64,000 nt of DNA, from contig JADJTK010000001.1 of NCBI GenBank assembly GCA_016711225.1, forward strand, positions 62,001 through 126,000, in the 5' to 3' direction. The translations under genes and the position numbers were made by a program. The notes under the pieces are model-generated. The model was given only the letters and a program-made list of their open reading frames with translations. It was not told the origin of the DNA and searched no databases. The DNA comes from Opitutaceae bacterium (GTDB taxonomy: Bacteria > Verrucomicrobiota > Verrucomicrobiia > Opitutales > Opitutaceae). This document shows, one piece after another, positions 54,334 through 63,028 of this stretch (its first letter is position 1; each line of letters opens with the position of its first letter).

Positions 54334-56532
54334 ATGGCTTCACCTCAAGGCTTCCGCAGGACACTGCAGGCTTCCGCCGCCCCGCTGGGGGCGTTGGCGC
54401 TGGTGGCGGCGCTCGGCGCCCTGGGGGCCTTGGGTGCGCTTGACCGGGCGTGGTTCGATTTCCTGCAACGGCGCACCGCGGGTGCTGCGGCGGTGCCGGC
54501 GAATACCGCGCTGGTGCTGGTTGACGAAAATTCGATGCAGATGCTAGGGCGAGAGCCCTACGGCTACCGCTGGCCGTGGCCGCGCCAGGCTTTCGCGGCT
54601 CTCCTGGCCGGGTTGCACCAGGCCGGGGCCAAGGCGGTGGTCGTAGACCTGGTCTTTTTCGAGGCTTCGGAGGATCCCTTGCAGGACGCGGTGCTCGGGG
54701 CAATGGCTGCCGGGTTGCCGGAGGTCACCCTCGGCGCGATGCCTTCCCGCGACGGGAAACCGGAGACACTGCCAGTCGTCTGGCCCCAAGCCATGCGGAC
54801 GAAGTTCGCTGACTGCTTTGTCGGGCGGCCCCGCTGGGGCTATGTGAACTCGAGCCCGGATGCGGATTCGGTGATCCGGCGGTACGCCAGTGGGCGTTCT
54901 CTGGTCGAGGCGGCGCTGGACAGGGTGGCGGCCGGTGCGAGCGAGCAGAAACGGCTGCTGCGTTGGCGGGGCAGCCTGCAAGAGCTCAGGGAAACGCATC
55001 CGGAGAATGGAGTGCAGGCGGAACCGGCCCGGAAGGGGCGCGGCGTGCCAGTGATCCCGGCAGCGAACTTTGTCAGCGCCGGTATGGGCGCGATGGATCG
55101 TATCAACGACAAGCTGGCCGAAGCGATGGCGGCGGAGCCGGAGGGGGGCCGGGTTCCCGAACCCTTCGAGCTGCTCAGCCCGGCCGAAGTGCGAAGCCTC
55201 GTCGAGGCCGAGCCGGCGGGGGGGCCGGAGCGGCAGTTCATTGCCGATTCCTTCGCGCTGGTCCGCGGCCGCACGGTCTTTGTCGGGGTGAATGCCGCGA
55301 GCACCTTCGACTTCATCGCCACGCCGTGCGGCGCGCCCGAGCCGGGGGTGATCTCGCATTGGACGGCGTATACGAATTTCGCTGCTGGCGGCTTCTTGCG
55401 CGAGACGGGGCCGTGGGCCTCGGCCGGTGCGCTCGCCCTGGTGGTGGCGGCGCTGGCGTGGGTCGGCCGTGGCGGGATCGGATTGCGCCGGCCCGCGGCA
55501 GTGGCGGCTGGCGGGCTGGTGCTCGCGTTGGGCGGCAGCGCGGGGGCTTTCCTTGGTGGCGTATGGTTTGCGCCGATGATGCCGGTGGCCGGCGTGGCGG
55601 TGGGTTTTGGCGCCACCGCGGTGCAGAGCTTCCTGCTGGAGCGGGCGCGCAAGCGCGAGATCCAGGGTTGGTTTGGCAGCTACGTCTCCCCGGCGGTGGT
55701 CCAGCAGCTCATCCACAACCCGGATTCGTTGAAACTCGGTGGCGAGAAACGCGAGCTCACGGTGTTTTTCGCGGATCTGGCCAATTTTACGACGCTTTCC
55801 GAGTCGATGCCGGCCGAGGAGCTCGTGCCGTTGATCAACTCGGTGCTCGAGGACCTGACCGAGGGCGTGTTGCACCACGGTTGCTACGTCGACAAGTACA
55901 TCGGCGATGCGATCATGGGCGTGTTCGGCAGTCCCGAGGTACTGGAAAACCACGCGCTCTCCGCCTGCCGGGCGGCGCTGGACTGCATGAGCCGCTTGTC
56001 CGTGCTCAACGAGCGCATCGAACGCGACTACGGGCGGCGCCTGGGGATGCGCATCGGCGTTAATACGGGCGAGGTGATCGTGGGCAACGTCGGCTCGACC
56101 AAGAAGCGCAATTACACCGTGCTCGGCGATCCGGTGAATCTCGCCTCGCGGCTGGAGGGGGCGAATAAGGAGTTCGGCACGGCCATTCTCGTGGGCCCGC
56201 GCACGGCCGCGGCGCTGGGCGGGGCACTCGTCACCCGGCCGGTGGCGCGGTTGCAGGTGAAGGGCAAGAAGCAGGCCGTGGAGGTGTTCGAACTGGTGGG
56301 CGAGCCGGAGTCGCTCGACGAGCCGGCGCGGCGCTTCCTGGCGGCCTATGGAGAGGGTTACGGGGCGTTTTGCTCGCGGCGCTTTGAGGAGGCCCGCGGT
56401 TGTTTTGCCACGGCTGCGGCATTGCGGCCGACCGATTTTCTTGCCACCCGTTATGCCGACGAGTCGCAACGCCTGGCCCTTTCCGCCCCCCCGCCCGACT
56501 GGGAACCGATTCTCGAGCTTCACACCAAATGA
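54334..56532 (+). CDS. CHASE2-domain class III adenylate/guanylate cyclase
   Basis: 732 residues from ATG 54334. One membrane helix at about 14-36, a periplasmic CHASE2 sensor (VPANTALVLVDENSMQMLGR, YRWPWPRQAFAALLAGLHQA, KAVVVDLVFFEAS, FVGVNAASTFDFIATPCG), three more helices at about 365-440 and the cyclase domain from 470 to 640. Metal-binding aspartates are Asp481 (VFFADLANFT) and Asp525 (DKYIGDAIMG); the transition-state region reads TVLGDPVNLASRLEGANK. These are complete, so it should make cAMP (or cGMP) in response to a periplasmic signal. The 3' end overlaps the next gene by ATGA. Together with the cyclic-nucleotide channel at 58210 it suggests a signalling module. Confidence 0.92.
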   Translation: MASPQGFRRTLQASAAPLGALALVAALGALGALGALDRAWFDFLQRRTAGAAAVPANTALVLVDENSMQMLGREPYGYRWPWPRQAFAALLAGLHQAGAKAVVVDLVFFEASEDPLQDAVLGAMAAGLPEVTLGAMPSRDGKPETLPVVWPQAMRTKFADCFVGRPRWGYVNSSPDADSVIRRYASGRSLVEAALDRVAAGASEQKRLLRWRGSLQELRETHPENGVQAEPARKGRGVPVIPAANFVSAGMGAMDRINDKLAEAMAAEPEGGRVPEPFELLSPAEVRSLVEAEPAGGPERQFIADSFALVRGRTVFVGVNAASTFDFIATPCGAPEPGVISHWTAYTNFAAGGFLRETGPWASAGALALVVAALAWVGRGGIGLRRPAAVAAGGLVLALGGSAGAFLGGVWFAPMMPVAGVAVGFGATAVQSFLLERARKREIQGWFGSYVSPAVVQQLIHNPDSLKLGGEKRELTVFFADLANFTTLSESMPAEELVPLINSVLEDLTEGVLHHGCYVDKYIGDAIMGVFGSPEVLENHALSACRAALDCMSRLSVLNERIERDYGRRLGMRIGVNTGEVIVGNVGSTKKRNYTVLGDPVNLASRLEGANKEFGTAILVGPRTAAALGGALVTRPVARLQVKGKKQAVEVFELVGEPESLDEPARRFLAAYGEGYGAFCSRRFEEARGCFATAAALRPTDFLATRYADESQRLALSAPPPDWEPILELHTK

Positions 56533-57032
56533 AACCCAAAACACCCCTGCGCCTTCTCGCCCTCGTGGCGATCGCTGGCGCAGTTGTCACCACGGTGATG
56601 GCGGCGCCCAAGCAGGGCGGCACCGTCTACTCCAAACGCGATGGAACGAAGCTGCTCGCCGAGAAGAAGCCGATGGCGGCGACGGTGGCCACCGCCGGGT
56701 TCGCCGAGCCGCTCAAGGTCGGCGAGATCAGCGGCTCCTGGCTGAAGGTCAGCGCGCGGGGCGGCGCGGGCTGGGTCTTCGCAGGGTACATCGTGGAGGA
56801 CAAACCGGAGCGGGAGAAGATGGAGGGGGTCGGCTCGGTCGACGCCTCGTCGACGACCACCGCGGCGGCGGCCCGGCCGATCGCGCCAGCGGCAAAGGAG
56901 TACGCTGCGCGCCATAACCTCAAGGACGCCGAAGCGGATGTGGACTGGGTGGAGGCGCAGGCCCACAAGATCACGCGGCCCATCGTCGAGTCCTACATGA
57001 GCACGAACAAGAAGGGGGAATACCAGGAATGA
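56529..57032 (+). CDS. Exported SH3-like domain protein
   Basis: 167 residues from ATG 56529, overlapping the cyclase stop. Signal peptide MKPKTPLRLLALVAIAGAVV then TTVMAAP. Residues about 30-90 are a bacterial SH3 fold (GGTVYSKRDGTKLLAEKKPM, LKVGEISGSWLKVSARGGAG then WVFAGYI), often found in envelope proteins that bind peptidoglycan or partners. The C-terminal third (ADVDWVEAQAHKITRPIVES) is helical. Overlapping ATGA with the next gene too. It probably modulates the M48 protease or the CHASE2 sensor. Confidence 0.75.
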   Translation: MKPKTPLRLLALVAIAGAVVTTVMAAPKQGGTVYSKRDGTKLLAEKKPMAATVATAGFAEPLKVGEISGSWLKVSARGGAGWVFAGYIVEDKPEREKMEGVGSVDASSTTTAAAARPIAPAAKEYAARHNLKDAEADVDWVEAQAHKITRPIVESYMSTNKKGEYQE

Positions 57033-57856
57033 AAACTCGTCGTTGGATTGTTCTGGTCTGTGCGCTCGGAGCGGCGACCTCGCTGTCGTTCGGTTTTGGG
57101 CTTGGGGACTTGGCCAAGAAGGGGTCGGAGAAGAGCCTCACTGATACCGGTAACCGACCCAAGTGCCCAAGGGCGCGGACCGGGCTCACCGCTCAGGAAG
57201 AAATCAATATTGGCGATTCCGTGTCGGTGGAGATCGTCGGCCGCTACGGCGGCATCTGGCGTAATACTGTGGCGACGCAGCGGGTGAACGTGGTTGGCCG
57301 CACCCTCGCCCGCTTCGCCAAGCGGGGCAGTCTCGATTGGCGTTTTGGGCTGCTCAACTCGGACGCGATCAATGCGTTTTCCGCGCCCAACGGCCGTGTC
57401 TTCATCACCAAGGGGCTCTACAAGTTGCTCGAAAACGACGACGAACTCGCCGGTGTGCTGGCCCACGAAATTGCGCACATCGACCTGCGTCATGCCGCCA
57501 AGATCATCCGGGAGGAAGCAGGCACCAGGGCGGTGACTGGCAGCCCCTGGGGAATCGGCCAGCGATGAGTTGGGCAACAAATACCGGCATCTTCCATCGC
57601 GCACCAGCTTGAGGAATCCGTCGCCAAAGCAGTGGCCGGTATCCTCACCAAGGGCTATGGGTCCGACAAAGAGTACGCTGCGGACAAAGCCGGCTACGAG
57701 CTGGCCAAAGTCACCGGTTTCGCTTCCGACGGTCTACGCATTGCGCTGACCAAGGTCGAAGCCAACACCTCACACGCGAAGGAGACCTTCTCAACGCATC
57801 CGAAGACCAGTGAGCGGCTCAAGAAGCTGCCTGGCGCTGCAAAGAAGGGCAAATAG
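57029..57856 (+). pseudogene. Periplasmic M48 metalloprotease interrupted by an in-frame TGA
   Basis: From ATG 57029, overlapping the SH3 gene by 4 bases. Signal peptide (MKTRRWIVLVCALGAATSLS), then AINAFSAPNGRVFITKGLYK and HEIAHIDLRHA, the HExxH zinc motif. At 57566-57568 a TGA stops the frame. The same frame continues without shift: ASSIAHQLEESVAKAVAGIL, TKGYGSDKEYAADKAGYELA, with the third zinc ligand in KEYAADKAG, then the tail to TAG 57854-57856. Without that TGA the protein would be 275 residues, the normal size of small BepA/YfgC-like M48 peptidases. It may be a nonsense mutation, a readthrough codon or a sequence error. The intact catalytic half alone lacks one zinc ligand. Confidence 0.8.
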
Positions 57857-58209
57857 CTCTGGAGGCGCAGTTGGCTTTCGGATCATTTCTGTTCTGAGCG
57901 CTTTTCAAGGCCGGTCCGAGTGGGCCGGCCTTATTGTTTCAAGTGGCCCGTCTCCGCGGGGCGGGCGGCTTTCCCTGCCATTGGGAACGAGGTGAGCCTA
58001 TCAAGAACGCCCTGTCTGAAGCAGCGGGCCACGTGGTCTCTCGATCTGCACTGCCGGCGTGTGCGGCGCAATGGGCTGCGGGCGGAGCCAGGCGGTCCGT
58101 CCTGAAGGAGCGGACCACGTGGGCCAGCGCAGGCTTGCCGCCGGCCGTGTATCCGGGCGATATGCGGTCGGGCCCGCCGTGCGCGGGTTCCGGTATCCCG
58201 CTCTCGCCC
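57857..58209. promoter_or_regulatory. Region between the M48 protease and the channel gene
   Basis: 353 bases. Besides the terminator at 57907-57939 it has two CCACGTGG palindromes (58029-58036, 58115-58122) in mutually inverted context (GGCCACGTGGTC and GGACCACGTGGG), 174-88 bases before the channel ATG. The channel thus seems to have its own promoter. Confidence 0.45.
57907..57939 (+). terminator. Rho-independent terminator of the cyclase-SH3-M48 operon
   Basis: Stem AAGGCCGGTCC (57907-57917) / GGGCCGGCCTT (57922-57932), one G-U pair, loop GAGT, followed by ATTGTTT. It lies 51 bases behind the TAG of the M48 gene. Confidence 0.85.
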
Positions 58210-59694
58210 ATGTTCGACCAACGTTTCCTCCAGGCCGCCGGCGCGGTAGTCGTCGTCTATCTCTCACTTGTCTTCGTGGCGCATCAGTTGCGGCGGGTGC
58301 GCGCGGTGCGTTTCCGCTGGCATTACCACCTCTTCGCGCTCGCCGCCGGCCTCGTGACCGGGGGCCATTTCCTGCCCGAGAGCCTCGAGTGGCGGCCGGT
58401 CGTGTTGCAGCATCTCACGGCGGCGGTGGTGGTGCTCGCCGCGTTCCCGCTGGTCACGCTGCTCAATCGCGCGTTTTGGATCCGCTTCGACGCCACTGGC
58501 AATCGGATGGAGGCGCCGCGAGTGCTCATCGATCTCACCGGCGTGGTGGTGGCGGTGCTGGCGGTGGTTTCGACCATGCAGTTCGTGTACGGCATGCAGG
58601 TACCGGGTCTGGTGGCCGGTTCGGGCGTGGCGGCCCTGGTGCTCGGCTTGGGCATGCAGGACCAGTTGAAGAACATGTTCGCCGGCATCGCGCTGCACTT
58701 TGAGAAACCCTTCAAGACCGGCGACTGGTTGTTGATCGACGGAATCCACGCGAAGGTCATCGAAATCTCGTGGCGGTCGACCCGTCTGATTACCACCGAC
58801 GAGGTCCAGATCGAGATGGATAACGGTGCTTTGCTGAACCAGACGATCTACAACTTCGAGCTGCCCAGCGCGGAGCATGCGTTGCGGGCCACGATCGGGC
58901 TGCATTACGACGTGCCGCCGGCGCAGGCGATGGAGGTGCTCGGTGCCGCGGCGGCTTCGGTCCCTGGGGTGTTGGCGGAGCGGCCGCCGGTGGTGTATCT
59001 GAAGGACTTCGGCGACTCGGCTATCGTCTATGAGATCAAGTTCTGGGTGCGGGACCACGGGCTGATGAGCCGCGCACTCAGCGATGTGCGCTCGCACTGC
59101 TGGTACGCGGTGCGCCGGGCCGGTATGGAGATTCCGTATCCGCAGATGGTCGTACACCGCGCGGCCGCCCCCGACACCGGCGCCGCTGCGCGGCAGTCGG
59201 CCGCCGGGATGCTACGGGCGCACAAGATCTTCGGCTGTCTCACGGCGGAGCAATGCGACGCCCTCGTGCAGGCCAGCCCGGTGGTGAAGTTCGCCAACCA
59301 CGAGCATCTGCTCACCCAGGGGGCGCCCGGCGCGTCGATGTTCGTGCTGGTGCGCGGGGCGGTGGATGTGCGCATCGCGCGCGACGGGCAGTCGAAGAGC
59401 GTGGCCAAGCTGGGGGCGGGCGACTGCATCGGCGAGATGTCGCTGCTTACCGGCGACCCGCGTAACGCCACCGTCGTGGCTGAGGGAGAGGTTGAGGCGG
59501 TGGAGATCGGCATGGCTGTTTTTGGGGCGTTTGTGCGCTCGAATCCTTCGGTCGTCGAACAGCTCGGTGAGCTGCTCGCCCAACGCCAGCTCGCCAACAC
59601 CAAGCATGTGGCCGAGGGCGTGGCGGCGAATTCGGAGCAGGTGCGCAGCGGGGTGCTGCGCAAGTTGCGCTCCTTCTTCGCGCTCAACGACTGA
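58210..59694 (+). CDS. MscS-family mechanosensitive channel with C-terminal cyclic-nucleotide-binding domain
   Basis: 494 residues from ATG 58210. Membrane helices at about 11-22, 36-52, 62-84 and 100-130. MscS pore and beta domains: VPGLVAGSGVAALVLGLGMQ then DQLKNMFAGIALHFEKPFKT, GDWLLIDGIHAKVIEISWRS, IEMDNGALLNQTIYNF. Residues 345-460 are a cNMP-binding domain: LTQGAPGASMFVLVRGAVDV, KLGAGDCIGEMSLLTGDPRN then ATVVAEGEVEAVEI, with the G-E-M-S-L-L-T-G-x-x-R phosphate-binding cassette (R present). This architecture is known as bCNG channels. With the CHASE2 cyclase gene upstream, control by cAMP is the natural inference. A terminator separates the two, so not one operon. Confidence 0.93.
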   Translation: MFDQRFLQAAGAVVVVYLSLVFVAHQLRRVRAVRFRWHYHLFALAAGLVTGGHFLPESLEWRPVVLQHLTAAVVVLAAFPLVTLLNRAFWIRFDATGNRMEAPRVLIDLTGVVVAVLAVVSTMQFVYGMQVPGLVAGSGVAALVLGLGMQDQLKNMFAGIALHFEKPFKTGDWLLIDGIHAKVIEISWRSTRLITTDEVQIEMDNGALLNQTIYNFELPSAEHALRATIGLHYDVPPAQAMEVLGAAAASVPGVLAERPPVVYLKDFGDSAIVYEIKFWVRDHGLMSRALSDVRSHCWYAVRRAGMEIPYPQMVVHRAAAPDTGAAARQSAAGMLRAHKIFGCLTAEQCDALVQASPVVKFANHEHLLTQGAPGASMFVLVRGAVDVRIARDGQSKSVAKLGAGDCIGEMSLLTGDPRNATVVAEGEVEAVEIGMAVFGAFVRSNPSVVEQLGELLAQRQLANTKHVAEGVAANSEQVRSGVLRKLRSFFALND

Positions 59695-59708
59695 GCAGGG
59701 GAGCGATC

Positions 59709-60602
59709 ATGCGTATTCTTTTTTCTCTGCTCGCGGCGGTGCAGCTCGGCGCGGGAGGGATCCACTTCTTCTGGCTCGGGGAGATTGAGGTGGGAATGAT
59801 CACCGATGGCGTGCCGGCCCCTTGGCGGGCGCTGACGCTGCTGGTCGTGGCGGCCACCGGAGTGCTGCTCTGCGCCCTTGGCGTGCTGGCGCTGCGCGCG
59901 GCCAACGGGCAGCGGTGGCGCGAACCGGCGTCGGTAGCTCTGGCGCTGGCGATCGCCGCGGCCTGGGCCGTGCGGGCTGGCTTGGAGTGGCGCTATCCGG
60001 TGGAGGTGGCGTTGTGCGGGCTGGTCGGCTGGTCGCCGTATGTGCTGGGCGGTGCAGGGCTGATGGTGGTCCTGGCCGGCATGGCTGCGCTCGGGGCCGG
60101 ACTGAGCGCGCGGCGGTGCGCGGTGCAGGCGCATCCCCTGCTGGCGGAGCACCCGCTCGCCGTGGACTACGAGGACGCCTTCTGGGTCGCGGTGCCGACC
60201 GGCACGACAGTGGCCGCTGCGATGGCGGAAGTCTGCCTGACTCCGTGGTGGATGAATGCGGCGATGTGGCTGCGGGACCAGTTGCTGGCCCGGCCGCTGG
60301 GGCTGGCGCGGGCGTACGACGAACTACGGGTGCGCATGGGACGGGGGGAGTGTTTCGCTGTGATCGCCGAGAGCGCGGGAGCGCGGCTGATGGGAGAGAC
60401 GGACGCGCATCTTGATTTTCAGCTTTTGGTGACGGTGGAGCCCGGGGCGGGTGTCGACCGGTTCGTAATGATCACGAGGGTGCACTTCAAAAACCGGGCC
60501 GGGCGGCTCTACTTCGTGCCGGTGGGGCCGGGGCATCGCTGGATCGTGCCCAGGCTGCTGGCGCGAGCCGCGAGGCGCTTGTGGGCGCGGGTTGAACGGT
60601 GA
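59709..60602 (+). CDS. Membrane protein with C-terminal DUF2867 domain
   Basis: 297 residues. Four hydrophobic segments at 3-20, 40-62, 75-92 and 98-130 make an N-terminal membrane domain; the C-terminal half (about 150-297) is a DUF2867-type domain, recognised from VDYEDAFWVAVP, CFAVIAESAGARLM and HFKNRAGRLYFVPVGPGHRW then IVPRLLARAARRL. It begins 14 bases after the channel gene, and 4 bases separate it from the next gene, so the three genes probably form one operon. DUF2867 proteins often sit near NAD(P)-dependent epimerases, as here. Function unknown. Confidence 0.75.
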   Translation: MRILFSLLAAVQLGAGGIHFFWLGEIEVGMITDGVPAPWRALTLLVVAATGVLLCALGVLALRAANGQRWREPASVALALAIAAAWAVRAGLEWRYPVEVALCGLVGWSPYVLGGAGLMVVLAGMAALGAGLSARRCAVQAHPLLAEHPLAVDYEDAFWVAVPTGTTVAAAMAEVCLTPWWMNAAMWLRDQLLARPLGLARAYDELRVRMGRGECFAVIAESAGARLMGETDAHLDFQLLVTVEPGAGVDRFVMITRVHFKNRAGRLYFVPVGPGHRWIVPRLLARAARRLWARVER

Positions 60603-60606
60603 ACGG

Positions 60607-61542
60607 ATGAGAATTCTTCTTACAGGAGCGTCGGGATTGCTGGGCGGCAACTTCGCCGTGGTGGCCGCACGCGCCGGGCACGAGGTGATCGGCACGGTGG
60701 GCGGCTGGAGTGGTCCGGCGTTGTCCGGGCTCGCGCAGCAAATCCGGCTAGAGTTGAGGGATGGTGACGCTCTCGCGGCGGCCGTACGCGCGGCCCGACC
60801 GGCGGCGATTGTGAATTGCGCGGCGGTGTCGGATCCCGGGCAGAGCGAGCGGGAGCCGGAGGTGGCCGCGGCGCTGAACGTGGGAATGCCGCGGCAGCTT
60901 GCGATGCTGGCGCGCGAGCTCGGGGCGCGACTGGTGCATGTGTCCACGGAGCAGGTCTTCGACGGCACCCGGGCTCCGTACGGCGTGGGCGACCCGGTGG
61001 CCCCGCTGAATGGTTACGCGCGGCTGAAGGTGGAGTCGGAGCGCGTGGTGCTCGCCGCGGCCCCGGAGCTGGCGGCGGTGGTGCGGGCGCCGCTGCTGAT
61101 GGGCAACAGCCCGGGCGGGCGACGCAGTGTGCACGAGCGGTTGCTGCTGGACTGGAGCGAGGGACGCGTGGCCCGGCTTTTCACCGACGAGATTCGTCAG
61201 GTGGCCCTGGCGGACAATCTGGCGGCGGTGCTGGTCGAGCTCTGCGCGCGGCGCGAGTTGTGCGGAGTCTTTCATTGGGCCGGGGCGGAGCCGGTGTCGC
61301 GGCACTGGCTGGGGCTGGCCATCGCGGCGCGCTTCGGAATTCCGGCCGAGGGGCGGATCGTCGCCGCACAACTTCTGGGCTCGCCGCTGGAGGCGACGCG
61401 TCCGGCCGATCTGCGTTTGGAGCTGCGTCCGCTCACGGAGCTGCTCGCTACGAAGTCGGAGGTTTTGGGGGCGCAGTTGGCGCGGCTGGAGGTGCCGGAG
61501 TCGCTGCGCGCGGCGGTGGCGACGATGCGGGCGGTCGCGTAG
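60607..61542 (+). CDS. SDR-family sugar-nucleotide reductase/epimerase (RmlD-like)
   Basis: 311 residues from ATG 60607. NAD(P)-binding GASGLLGGNFA at 7-17, NCAAVSDPGQSE, VHVSTEQVFDGTRAPYG with the catalytic Thr/Ser, and YARLKVESERVV with the Tyr-x-x-x-Lys pair, all of the extended SDR type closest to dTDP-4-dehydrorhamnose reductase. It may also be a general NAD-dependent epimerase. It follows the DUF2867 gene after 4 bases, so co-translated. No rhamnose genes are present, which leaves the substrate open. Confidence 0.85.
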   Translation: MRILLTGASGLLGGNFAVVAARAGHEVIGTVGGWSGPALSGLAQQIRLELRDGDALAAAVRAARPAAIVNCAAVSDPGQSEREPEVAAALNVGMPRQLAMLARELGARLVHVSTEQVFDGTRAPYGVGDPVAPLNGYARLKVESERVVLAAAPELAAVVRAPLLMGNSPGGRRSVHERLLLDWSEGRVARLFTDEIRQVALADNLAAVLVELCARRELCGVFHWAGAEPVSRHWLGLAIAARFGIPAEGRIVAAQLLGSPLEATRPADLRLELRPLTELLATKSEVLGAQLARLEVPESLRAAVATMRAVA

Positions 61543-61604
61543 GCAGCGTGCCCGCACGCGCCGCTTCCGCGCCGATCGCGACCGCGCGTGCAAGCACGCT
61601 GCCT
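61541..61604. repeat. Hairpin between convergent genes
   Basis: Arms AGGCAGCGTGC (61541-61551) and GCACGCTGCCT (61594-61604) around a 42-base loop that itself contains GCACGCG/CGCGTGC. It overlaps the SDR stop codon (TAG, 61540-61542). No T-run; it may act as a bidirectional terminator or be a REP relative. Confidence 0.55.
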
Positions 61605-61662
61605 GCGCGGGCAAGAAATGCGTCTGCACGTTGGCCGTACAGCAGGGGAGCCGTGCTTTGCC

Positions 61663-62661
61663 TTACCGCCGCTTCCAGGGCGTGGAGGCGAGGGCGCGCT
61701 CGGCCTTGAGCTTGAGGTAGCTGGTTACCCGGCCGAGCTCCACGGTGCCGGCGGCGAGGGCGGCCTGCACCGCGCACTCGGGCTCGGTGCCGTGGCGGCA
61801 GTCGCGAAAACGGCACTGCAGGGCGAGGGCCGCCACCTCGGGGAAGAGGTCGTCCAGCGGCGTGTCGACATCCCAGAACTGGAATTCTCGCATGCCGGGA
61901 GTATCAAGTAGAAGGACACCACCGGGGCCGACGAAGAGTTCACGGCTGCTGGTGGTGTGCCGGCCCTTGGCGTCGGACTCGCGCACCTCCTGCACGTCCT
62001 GGAGGTCGTCGCCAGCGAGGCGGTTGATGAGCGAGGATTTGCCCACGCCGGAGAGTCCGAGGAACGCGACGGTTTGCCGGCGAACCAACCAGGGCTTGAG
62101 CGCCTTCGTGCCGCCGCGCTTGGTCGCGCTCACGGCGACGACGGGCGCGCCACCGGTGAGTTTCTCGACCTCGGCGCGGATGCCCTCGGCGGCGGGGTGC
62201 AGGTCGGCTTTGTTGAGCACGACCACGGGGGCGATGCCGCCGGAGCGCACCGCAGTGATAAAACGTTCGATGCGGCGCTGGTTCACCTCGACGTCGAGGC
62301 CGACGACGATGAACACGGTGTCGAGATTGGCCGCGAGTACCTGTTCCTCGATGCGCCGGTGGCCGGCGGCTTGGCGCGAGAGCAGCGTGTGGCGCGGGAG
62401 CACGGCCAGCAGGCGGGCTCGGTGCTCCTCGCCCCGGGGTTCGACGGCCACCCAGTCGCCGGCGACGGGGAGTTCGGAACGCTTGGTGGAGCGGTGGCGG
62501 AGCTTGCCGGCAGGCTCGGCGAGGATTTCGCCGTCGTCGGTGGTCACTCCCCAGCCGCGGCCGAAGTCGGCGGTGACGCGTCCTGGTACGACGCCGTCGG
62601 CCTTGAAGGGCGTGAAGGCGGCGGCAAACGAGTCGTTCCAGCCGAGGTCTTTGAGGGACAT
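61663..62661 (-). CDS. rsgA: Ribosome small-subunit GTPase RsgA
   Basis: 332 residues from ATG 62661. OB domain 20-105 (GVVPGRVTADFGRGWGVTTD, LPVAGDWVAVE), then the circularly permuted GTPase: NKAD at about 174-177, P-loop GLSGVGKSSLIN near 228-239, DTPGMREF near 279. The zinc motif is C-x(4)-C-x-H-x(5)-C in LQCRFRDCRHGTEPECAV. All elements are intact. It matures the 30S subunit. The next upstream genes on the strand (small membrane protein, rhombosortase) are separated by about 90 bases. Confidence 0.96.
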   Translation of the reverse strand: MSLKDLGWNDSFAAAFTPFKADGVVPGRVTADFGRGWGVTTDDGEILAEPAGKLRHRSTKRSELPVAGDWVAVEPRGEEHRARLLAVLPRHTLLSRQAAGHRRIEEQVLAANLDTVFIVVGLDVEVNQRRIERFITAVRSGGIAPVVVLNKADLHPAAEGIRAEVEKLTGGAPVVAVSATKRGGTKALKPWLVRRQTVAFLGLSGVGKSSLINRLAGDDLQDVQEVRESDAKGRHTTSSRELFVGPGGVLLLDTPGMREFQFWDVDTPLDDLFPEVAALALQCRFRDCRHGTEPECAVQAALAAGTVELGRVTSYLKLKAERALASTPWKRR

Positions 62662-62752
62662 GCAGGGCGGAGCATACGGGTCGAAGGCCGGAGCGGAAGC
62701 TTTCTCAGGGGTGTTTGCTCGGACGGTTCTGGGATGTTCCCAGGAGGGAGGC

Positions 62753-63007
62753 TTATTGAACCACACCAAGCTTCGTTCCAGCCGCGAGAATGTCTCCATC
62801 GCTTGGGTCGCCTGGAATGGAGGAGAGTGCGCCTAGCACCGAATCGATGTGGCCTCGCTTCAGTTCTTGTGCGGCGCCACTCACAGCGACGCCAACCATC
62901 TTCCGGTAGTAGTAGTTGCCGAGCGTCGCGGACAACCCGTGCAGCACGAGCGCGGCGATGACGACCGTCAGGACGACATTTAGCGCAATGGAGACCTTCA
63001 GTTTCAT
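62753..63007 (-). CDS. Small membrane-anchored hypothetical protein
   Basis: 84 residues from ATG 63007 (MKLKVSIALNVVLTVVIAAL). One membrane helix at about 7-27 and a short soluble end (QELKRGHIDSVLGALSSIPG). It is 21 bases behind the rhombosortase stop, so probably co-transcribed with it. The frame is consistent with coding use but I recognise no family. Confidence 0.6.
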   Translation of the reverse strand: MKLKVSIALNVVLTVVIAALVLHGLSATLGNYYYRKMVGVAVSGAAQELKRGHIDSVLGALSSIPGDPSDGDILAAGTKLGVVQ

Positions 63008-63028
63008 GTTCTTGCGTTGACGAGTTGA

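Noticed and set aside
57566..57568. Selenocysteine at the M48 TGA codon
   Set aside because: No redox role is expected at this place in M48 proteases and no SECIS-like hairpin was recognised directly behind it; nonsense mutation or error is simpler.
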